Below are positions 7,186 to 12,092 of a stretch of DNA of 12,092 nt, one piece after another. The position numbers and the translations under genes were made by a program. This DNA is from Anaerolineae bacterium (GTDB lineage: Bacteria; Chloroflexota; Anaerolineae; JAAYZQ01). The notes under the pieces were generated by a model, which searched no databases, was not told where the DNA came from, and was given only the letters and a program-made list of their open reading frames with translations. Numbering within the stretch: position 1 is the first letter of the stretch; each line of letters opens with the position of its first letter. The DNA is taken from positions 1 to 12,092 of the forward strand of contig JAFGIA010000278.1 in NCBI GenBank assembly GCA_016929795.1. Direction: 5' to 3'.

Positions 7186-7428
7186 ATGCCGACATCCTCT
7201 CCTGGAGTGAACCACCTGCAACGTGCCGCCGATCTGATTGCGCTGCGGCGCTATGACAAGGCGATCGAGGAGGCGCGCCGGGCGCTGCGCCAGGACCCTG
7301 ATGCCGCGGAAGCGCACCGCCTGCTGGCGTGGGCGCTGTGGGCGCAAGGCGAGCTGTCGCGCGCCGAGTTTGCTGCCAGGGCGGCGGCGATAGCAGCCTG
7401 TTTGGTCTTTTCCCCTGTTCTGTGCTAG
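7186..7428 (+). pseudogene. Short TPR-repeat protein, probably a truncated remnant
   Basis: An 80-aa reading frame beginning at ATG 7186 with GGAGAG at 7172-7177, 8 nt upstream. Residues 8-39 form one good tetratricopeptide repeat (LQRAADLIALRRYDKAIEEA, ending in DPDA), and residues 40-68 start a second one (AEAHRLLAWALWAQGELSRA). The second repeat then breaks off. The last ten residues (ACLVFSPVLC) do not fit the TPR pattern and coincide with the -35 to -10 region of the promoter for the next gene. TPR proteins mediate protein-protein contacts. The simplest reading is the 5' end of a longer TPR gene whose remainder was lost, but a tiny functional one-and-a-half-repeat protein cannot be excluded. 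Upstream, 7090-7185 shows only this ribosome site and a 12-nt palindrome (7109-7120). Confidence 0.55.
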
Positions 7429-7431
7429 AAT
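7402..7431 (+). promoter_or_regulatory. Sigma-70-like promoter for the radical SAM gene
   Basis: The -35 is TTGGTC (7402-7407), the spacer is 18 nt, and the -10 is TAGAAT (7426-7431). The TSS would lie near 7438, giving a leader of about 40 nt before the ATG at 7480. The local base composition drops to T-rich compared with the coding regions on either side. The site overlaps the last codons of the TPR fragment. Predicted by eye only. Confidence 0.5.
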
Positions 7432-7479
7432 GCGCCCTCACGCGGCACAGGCTTGTGCAGATGCAGGTGGGAGTGAGGT

Positions 7480-8937
7480 ATGAAGATCTTGCTGGTCAGT
7501 CCAAAATCGAGCGTGTGGAATTCGCGCAAGCACATCCACATGGGGCTCGGCTATCTGGCGGGGGCGCTGCTCGCCGCCGGCTACCACGATGTGACGCTGT
7601 TCGACGCCGAGGTCGAGGAGGAGACGATCGATGTTCACCTGGCGCGGGAACGCTACGACGTGGTGGGCATCTCCAGCCCCACGCCCCTGATCTATGAGGC
7701 ATGGGAGTCTGCCACGTTGGCCCGGGCACAGGGCGCGGTCACCATCCTGGGCGGCCCGCACCTGACGCTCATGCCCGACGAATCGATCGCCCGCGATGAG
7801 GTCGACCTCGTCGTGCGCGGCGAGGCGGAAGAAACGCTCGTCGAAATCCTTCAGGCCCTCGATCAAACCGGACTCCCGAATTCTGAATCGCGAATCCCAA
7901 ACCGCCGTCTCCCCGACGCCCCCTGGTCTACCATCCCCGGCCTCACCTATCGCAACCTGGAAGGGGAAACGGTCCACAACCCGCCACGCCGGCTGCGCCA
8001 GGACGTGGAGAGCATTCCCTGGCCTGCCTATCACCTGTTCAAGATCGACCGCTACACGAACCTGCAACCACTGACGGACGGTCTGGACCCACACGCCAGG
8101 GCGTACACGATCGTCACCAGCCGCGGCTGCCCCTACCAGTGTATCTACTGCTCCAAGCCGATCACAGGCAATACCTGGCGGGCGCGGTCGCCTGAGGATG
8201 TCGTCGCCGAGTGGCGCTACCTGGTGGAAGAGATGGGCGCGACAGAGATTGGCATCACTGACGATGTGTGGAACCTGAAGCTGGAGCGCGCCAAAGAGAT
8301 CTGCCGCTTGCTCATCGACCAGGGGCTGACACACGTCCCATGGGTGACGGTGCACGGCATGCGCGTCGACCACACGGACGCCGAGCTGTTCCAGTTGATG
8401 AGGCAGGCGGGCTGCAAGCGGGTGGGATTTGGCGTGGAGAGTGGCAACCAGGCCGTGCTCGACGCGATCAAGAAGCGTCAGACGCTGGACGACGTGCGAC
8501 AGGCGTTCCGCTATGCCAAAGCCGCGGGCCTGCAAACGATGGGCTTTTTCATCTTTGGCCTGCCGGCGGACACGGAAGTGTCGATGGAAGATACGATCCG
8601 GTTCGCGTTGGAGCTGGAGCCCGACATGGCAAATTTTATGATCGCGGCACCCTATCCGGGTACCGAGCTGTGGGAGATTGCGCGGCGCGACGGCAAGCTG
8701 TACAGCATGGACTGGCGCGATTACGCCATCCACGACGAGAAGGCGCGCTACGAGCTGCCGTCGCTGCCGCCAGATCTGGTGGAGCGCAAGTGGCGCGAGG
8801 CGAACCGGCGCTTTTATCTGCGACCCCGGCAGTTGTGGCGCAAGGCGACGAACGTGGACACGTGGCGCCGGCTGCCCGAGTACGTGGCGAATGCAGGACG
8901 GATTTTTCTGGGGCGCGAAGGGGACGCGCGCGGATAG
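7480..8937 (+). CDS. B12-binding-domain radical SAM protein
   Basis: A 485-aa class-B-type radical SAM enzyme. Residues 1-125 are a Rossmann-like cobalamin-binding domain (MKILLVSP, GLGYLAGALLAAGYHDVTLFD, VVGISSPTP, ILGGPHLT). The radical SAM core follows with the [4Fe-4S] ligands Cys217, Cys221 and Cys224 in SRGCPYQCIYCSKP, plus the later strands GFGVESGNQ and GFFIFGLP. The C-terminal 100 residues are basic and typical of BchE/HpnJ-like proteins. Such enzymes do methylation, ring formation or other C-C chemistry, often on lipids, tetrapyrroles or natural products; no substrate can be assigned here. The start ATG at 7480 has GGGAGTGAGGT just upstream. Residues 131-145 (LPNSESRIPNRRLP region) look like a translated short repeat inserted between the two domains. 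It has its own promoter and no clear pathway neighbours. Confidence 0.9.
   Translation: MKILLVSPKSSVWNSRKHIHMGLGYLAGALLAAGYHDVTLFDAEVEEETIDVHLARERYDVVGISSPTPLIYEAWESATLARAQGAVTILGGPHLTLMPDESIARDEVDLVVRGEAEETLVEILQALDQTGLPNSESRIPNRRLPDAPWSTIPGLTYRNLEGETVHNPPRRLRQDVESIPWPAYHLFKIDRYTNLQPLTDGLDPHARAYTIVTSRGCPYQCIYCSKPITGNTWRARSPEDVVAEWRYLVEEMGATEIGITDDVWNLKLERAKEICRLLIDQGLTHVPWVTVHGMRVDHTDAELFQLMRQAGCKRVGFGVESGNQAVLDAIKKRQTLDDVRQAFRYAKAAGLQTMGFFIFGLPADTEVSMEDTIRFALELEPDMANFMIAAPYPGTELWEIARRDGKLYSMDWRDYAIHDEKARYELPSLPPDLVERKWREANRRFYLRPRQLWRKATNVDTWRRLPEYVANAGRIFLGREGDARG
7871..7905 (-). repeat. GATTC/GGG-type repeat inserted in frame in the radical SAM gene
   Basis: Read on the - strand, this stretch has the pattern GGGATTCGCGATTC and then AATTCGGG, close to the sequence before mogA (5315-5340). 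On the + strand it is translated as PNSESRIPN (residues 133-141), in the linker between the B12-binding and radical SAM domains, where an insertion would be tolerated. The base pattern and amino-acid composition differ from the surrounding gene. Copy number in the genome is unknown. Confidence 0.45.
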
Positions 8938-8951
8938 ATCCATGGATTGGT

Positions 8952-8987
8952 GGGTTGTCATTGTACCGCCTCGCGCAGTGACAACCC
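8952..8987 (+). terminator. Hairpin after the radical SAM gene
   Basis: GGGTTGTCA (8952-8960) pairs with TGACAACCC (8979-8987), and the stem extends inward by a few weaker pairs (T-G, T-A, G-C). It starts 15 nt after the stop codon. No U-tract follows, so termination is only likely by position and stem strength. Confidence 0.4.
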
Positions 8988-9040
8988 CTCCGCCATGGTG
9001 GACGACACCCCTGCAGGGATAAAGGCCGCCAGGTGAGTAC

Positions 9041-9069
9041 TTGCCGGAGCGCTTTTTCTGTGGTATGAT
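9041..9069 (+). promoter_or_regulatory. Extended -10 promoter for the MalT-like regulator gene
   Basis: The -35 is TTGCCG (9041-9046), the spacer is 17 nt, and the -10 is TATGAT (9064-9069) preceded by TGG (9061-9063), an extended -10. The TSS is expected near 9076, giving a leader of about 47 nt before the ATG at 9123. No clear operator is seen around it. Confidence 0.6.
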
Positions 9070-9122
9070 AGCACCGAGTTGAAAAGCGTGTCCAGCCGGG
9101 ATGCACGGCGTAGGGGGCGTCC

Positions 9123-11831
9123 ATGCTTTCCACTCTGCTCGCGACCAAGCTGCACAGGCCGCGTCCAGTCTCGAGTCTGGTGGCACGGCCTCGCCTGACG
9201 CAGCGCCTCGACGAGGGTCTGCGGCAAGGCCATCGGCTGTTCCTCGTCGTCGCGCCAGCAGGCTATGGCAAGACGACTTTAGTTGGCGACTGGCTCGACA
9301 GGGCCGGGGCCCCGTCCGCCTGGCTTTCGCTGGACGAGGGCGACAACGACCCCCTCCGCTTCTTCACCTACGTCGTGGCTGCTCTACAAAAGGCGCTCGG
9401 ACCTCAGGTGACGCAGCCGGCACCGGAAGCGTTCCCCATGACGCCTCAGTCGCCTGAAGCATTTGCCCATGCTTTAGTCAATGACCTCGCCGTGGTGGAG
9501 CGGCGGATCCTCCTGGTGCTGGACGATTATCACGTGATCACCTCGGAACCCATCCAGGAGGCGATGGTCTTTTTGCTGCGCCGCGCGCCGGCGAACCTGC
9601 ATCTGGTGGTGCTCAGCCGCGCCGACCCGCCTTTTCCGCTGCCGCGGCTGCGCGTGCGCGAGCGGATGACCGAGATCCGTGACCGCGATCTACGCTTTAC
9701 GCCTGCGGAAATGGAAGCCTTTCTCAACTCCCTGCATCGACTGAACCTTCCCGCCGAGCAGATCACGGCGCTCGATGCGCGTACCGAGGGGTGGGCGGCC
9801 GGGGTGCAGTTGGCGGCGTTGTCGCTGCAGGGGTGCAGTCCGGAGCGCACCGCGGAATTCATCCGCGCTTTCAGCGGCAGCCACCACTACATCGTGGACT
9901 ATCTTTTTGAAGAGGTTCTCAGCCGCCAGCCGGATGCCGTGCGCGAGTTTCTGCTGCAAACATCGATCCTGGAGCGGATGTGCGCCCCGCTGTGTGAAAC
10001 GATCCTGGCCCGGGGAGCGGGAGAACCCGGCAGCAGTGGCGAAGGAGATGCGGCCTCTGGGTCTCGAGGGATCTTGGACTATCTCCAACGTTCCAATCTC
10101 TTCCTGGTCCCACTCGATGATGCGCGGCACTGGTATCGCTATCACCACCTGTTCGTCGATGTGTTGAGGGGGATGCTGCAAGCTGCCTCGCAGCCGGATC
10201 AGATTGCCGCGCTGCACGGCCACGCCAGCGAGTGGTACGGGCAGAACGGATTTATCGCCGAGGCGGTTCACCACGCGCTGCTGGCCGGCGATTACGAGCA
10301 GGCAGCCGAGATCGTTGAGGAAAACGCGTGGTCGATGGTGCGGCGCGCCGAGCTGGCCATCCTCAAGGAGTGGATTGGCGCACTCCCCTCCGAATCGCTT
10401 TCCGCGCGCCCGTGGCTGCGCATCTACCATGCGTGGGCCCTGTTCTTTTCGGAATCGGAAGCGGCAGAAGCTCAACTGCAGGTGGTCGAACAGCAGTGGG
10501 GAGCAGATAGCGCAACCGCGTTGCCGGTGGAGATGCGGGGCCATATCGCTGCCATCCGGGCCTGGATTGGCAACATGAGGGGAGAACAAGGCCGCGCGGC
10601 TGTGCTCGCGCGCCAGGCACTCGAGTTCTGTCCGCAGATGGATGCCGCCGTGCGGAGTGAGTTGGCGGCGATTTGGGGGGACGGGTGCCTGGTGCACAAC
10701 GACTTGACTGGGGCAGCGCGTGCCTATGTCGAGGCCAGGGAACTGGCCCGCTCCAGCGGCAACGTCATGCTTGAGGTCATATCACACGCCGCGTTGGGCG
10801 TGCTGGCCGTGTGCATGGGGCGCTTGCGCGAAGCGGAAGCGATCTATCAAGAAGCGCTGCAGACAGCCACCCGATACAAGTCCCCGGCGGCGGCGCAGGC
10901 GTACACGGACCTGGCACGCGTCTATCGGGAGTGGAACGACCTCGCATCTGTCAGGTTCTATGCGGAAAAGCTGATCGAGTCCGCTGCCACGTGGGGGGTG
11001 GCGGATGCTGTTGCGGGTGGCCACCTCTATCTGGCGCTGGTGCTCCAGGCGGAGGGGGATGTGCCTGGCGCGAATCGGGCCATCGCGGAGGCAGGTCGGG
11101 TGATGCGCCACCATTCTCTCGAACTGGCCTCCATGCCGTGGCTGGGAGCCACGCGGGCGAGGCTGTGGCTGGAGCAGGGCAGGCTGGACGACGCTCGTCG
11201 TTGGGCCGAGACACGCGGGCTGGGCATAGAAGATAGATTCGATCTCTGGCACGAGATCGAATACTCTACCCTGGTGCGCATCCTCCTGGCGGAGGGCCGC
11301 GTGGAGGAAGCCATGCGCCTGTTGTCACGCCTGCAGGATGCCGTGGAATCCACAGGCCGGCACGGGGACTTGATCGGCGTTCTTGCGCTGCGGGCGATGG
11401 CCCTGGACGCGCAGGCAGAGACCGGTGCTGCGCTGGCGGTGCTGAAGCAAGCCGTGCGCCTGGCGCGACCGGAAGGCTATGTGCGCACGTTCCTCGAGGC
11501 AGGCAGGCGCATCGAGCCGCTGCTCAAGATCGCGATAGGGCAGTGGCAAGGGGATGATCTCCTGCCATACGTCCGCAAACTGCTGGCGGCCTTCGATGTC
11601 GAAGGCGGCCGCCCCGCTGCGGTTCAAGCCTCCGAGCCAGCCATCCTCAGCGAGCGCGAGCTGGAAGTGCTGTGCCTGATGGCCGCCGGCTGCTCGAACC
11701 AGGAGATTGCGGATGAGCTGGTCATCGCCCTCGGCACCACCAAGCGGCACACCGCCAACATCTTTGATAAGCTGGACGTCCGCAACCGCACCGAAGCGGT
11801 GGCCCGAGCGCGCGAGCTGGGCCTGCTGTAA
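9123..11831 (+). CDS. MalT/LuxR-type ATP-dependent transcriptional regulator
   Basis: A 902-aa STAND-class regulator with the same layout and almost the same length as E. coli MalT. Residues 1-40 are the usual start ([11 protein letters not shown]). The NTPase has Walker A APAGYGKT (44-51), Walker [10 protein letters not shown] (129-137) and the [14 protein letters not shown] region. A Gly/Ser/Glu linker lies near 297-316 and is followed by winged-helix and TPR-like superhelical repeats (about 370-830). The C-terminus (841-902) is a LuxR-type helix-turn-helix ([15 protein letters not shown], then [20 protein letters not shown]). Ligand binding to the repeats is expected to allow ATP-driven multimerisation and promoter activation. 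ATG 9123 is preceded by a G-run at 9112-9117. It has its own promoter upstream and a strong terminator downstream, so it is monocistronic. The inducer and targets are unknown; no maltose genes are nearby, so the name malT is not justified. Confidence 0.94.
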   Translation: MLSTLLATKLHRPRPVSSLVARPRLTQRLDEGLRQGHRLFLVVAPAGYGKTTLVGDWLDRAGAPSAWLSLDEGDNDPLRFFTYVVAALQKALGPQVTQPAPEAFPMTPQSPEAFAHALVNDLAVVERRILLVLDDYHVITSEPIQEAMVFLLRRAPANLHLVVLSRADPPFPLPRLRVRERMTEIRDRDLRFTPAEMEAFLNSLHRLNLPAEQITALDARTEGWAAGVQLAALSLQGCSPERTAEFIRAFSGSHHYIVDYLFEEVLSRQPDAVREFLLQTSILERMCAPLCETILARGAGEPGSSGEGDAASGSRGILDYLQRSNLFLVPLDDARHWYRYHHLFVDVLRGMLQAASQPDQIAALHGHASEWYGQNGFIAEAVHHALLAGDYEQAAEIVEENAWSMVRRAELAILKEWIGALPSESLSARPWLRIYHAWALFFSESEAAEAQLQVVEQQWGADSATALPVEMRGHIAAIRAWIGNMRGEQGRAAVLARQALEFCPQMDAAVRSELAAIWGDGCLVHNDLTGAARAYVEARELARSSGNVMLEVISHAALGVLAVCMGRLREAEAIYQEALQTATRYKSPAAAQAYTDLARVYREWNDLASVRFYAEKLIESAATWGVADAVAGGHLYLALVLQAEGDVPGANRAIAEAGRVMRHHSLELASMPWLGATRARLWLEQGRLDDARRWAETRGLGIEDRFDLWHEIEYSTLVRILLAEGRVEEAMRLLSRLQDAVESTGRHGDLIGVLALRAMALDAQAETGAALAVLKQAVRLARPEGYVRTFLEAGRRIEPLLKIAIGQWQGDDLLPYVRKLLAAFDVEGGRPAAVQASEPAILSERELEVLCLMAAGCSNQEIADELVIALGTTKRHTANIFDKLDVRNRTEAVARARELGLL

Positions 11832-11853
11832 GCCTTTCCCCTCGCAAGCAGAG

Positions 11854-11884
11854 AAGGGCCCGGGAAATCCCGGGCCTTTTTTTC
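11854..11884 (+). terminator. Intrinsic terminator after the MalT-like gene
   Basis: GGCCCGGG (11857-11864) pairs with CCCGGGCC (11869-11876) across AAAT. The base of the stem is extended by A-U/G-U pairs, and seven Ts follow (11877-11883). It begins 23 nt after the stop codon and is a textbook rho-independent terminator on the + strand. Confidence 0.95.
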
Positions 11885-11931
11885 TTGCGCTGCATACCAC
11901 AAGATACATCTCTGAATACATATTTCGCCAC

Positions 11932-11961
11932 ATGACAGGCCGGTGGGTTTACGGCTATACT
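11932..11961 (+). promoter_or_regulatory. Sigma-70-like promoter reading toward the right edge
   Basis: The -35 is ATGACA (11932-11937), the spacer is 18 nt, and the -10 is TATACT (11956-11961); each hexamer is near consensus. The TSS is expected near 11968, only a few bases before the Shine-Dalgarno at 11975-11982. The surrounding DNA is AT-richer than the genes. It sits just past the terminator of the previous gene, as expected for a new transcription unit. Confidence 0.6.
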
Positions 11962-11988
11962 GGGCCCAAGACTGAAAGGAGGATGATG

Positions 11989-12021
11989 ATGAACACACAA
12001 CTGAACGAGAGTTCTGCATAA
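11989..12021 (+). CDS. Ten-codon reading frame, possible leader peptide
   Basis: A near-perfect Shine-Dalgarno AAAGGAGG (11975-11982) is followed by three in-frame ATG codons (11983, 11986, 11989). The third has the best spacing (6 nt) and gives the peptide MNTQLNESSA, ending at TAA 12019-12021. The composition is polar, with no run of one amino acid, so a classical amino-acid attenuation leader is not obvious. A palindrome follows at 12034-12055. It could be a leader peptide regulating a gene to the right, a small protein in its own right, or the start of a gene broken by a mutation. The ribosome site is clear, but whether the peptide matters is unknown. Confidence 0.4.
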   Translation: MNTQLNESSA

Positions 12022-12033
12022 AAGATCTAGCCC

Positions 12034-12055
12034 GGCGCAGGTCGTGACCTGCGCC
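12034..12055 (+). repeat. Palindromic hairpin downstream of the short reading frame
   Basis: GGCGCAGGTC (12034-12043) and GACCTGCGCC (12046-12055) are perfect inverted copies. As RNA this gives a 9-bp stem with a CGTG tetraloop. There is no U-tract (CACTGAAAACTT follows). It could be an attenuator-like leader structure or one copy of a dispersed intergenic palindrome. The + strand after it shows no convincing start codon before the window ends; a GTG at 12073 is possible but its ribosome site is too close. Confidence 0.55.
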
Positions 12056-12092
12056 CACTGAAAACTTGAAGGGTGGACACATCTCCGGCACA

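Noticed and set aside
6585..7256. 223-residue + strand frame overlapping the end of hutI and the TPR start
   Set aside because: It is an alternative frame of hutI with Arg/Ala/Gly-rich noise and no motifs. hutI itself is intact to its stop.
7438..9186. 582-residue open frame on the - strand across the radical SAM gene
   Set aside because: Same shadow effect. It spans two promoters and an intergenic hairpin, has no ribosome site, and its His/Arg/Pro-rich composition is typical of antisense frames.
1..12092. CRISPR arrays, insertion sequences, tRNA or rRNA genes
   Set aside because: No regularly spaced repeats, transposase motifs, terminal inverted repeats with duplications, or tRNA-like T-loop sequences were seen on either strand.

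Overview
The window looks like chromosomal DNA of a high-GC bacterium, most probably a Chloroflexota member of the Anaerolineae/Caldilineae type. This is inferred from the GC-rich codon use, a Lon with a charged insert just before its Walker A motif, a roughly 900-residue MalT/LuxR-type regulator, and a PHP-AlbA_2 fusion protein. All recognised genes lie on the + strand. I see no transposase, integrase, tRNA, rRNA or CRISPR array.

Region 1 (1-5220) is a tightly packed four-gene run: the 3' part of lon, a single-domain response regulator, a three-part PHP / AlbA_2 (Schlafen-like) / unknown-C-terminus protein, and an AAA+ ATPase with an N-terminal winged helix. The gaps are 20, 33 and 3 nt. The last two genes are almost certainly co-translated. 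This is the least understood part of the window and the best candidate for an undescribed system: a predicted phosphoesterase or nuclease with a nucleic-acid-associated domain, an ATPase partner, and a receiver domain that could be its input. A strong hairpin (5254-5288) closes the run.

Region 2 (5221-7089) carries mogA/moaB (molybdopterin adenylyltransferase family) and hutI (imidazolonepropionase). They are 1 nt apart, and the hutI ribosome binding site lies inside the end of mogA, so two unrelated pathways are coupled. The rest of the histidine-degradation and Moco pathways is not in the window.

Region 3 (7090-8937) has an 80-residue TPR protein that appears to be a remnant. Its last codons overlap a good promoter for the next gene, a B12-binding-domain radical SAM enzyme. 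A short GATTC/GGG-type repeat appears to have inserted into the radical SAM gene, and a similar sequence abuts the mogA start codon.

Region 4 (8938-12092) has a promoter, a full-length 902-residue MalT-like ATP-dependent LuxR regulator, and a textbook intrinsic terminator. A second promoter follows, with an ideal Shine-Dalgarno, a 10-codon reading frame and a palindrome. This probably leads to a gene beyond the right edge. No stretch longer than 300 bases lacks a feature; if the TPR fragment is not a gene, 7090-7479 is the longest non-coding gap.
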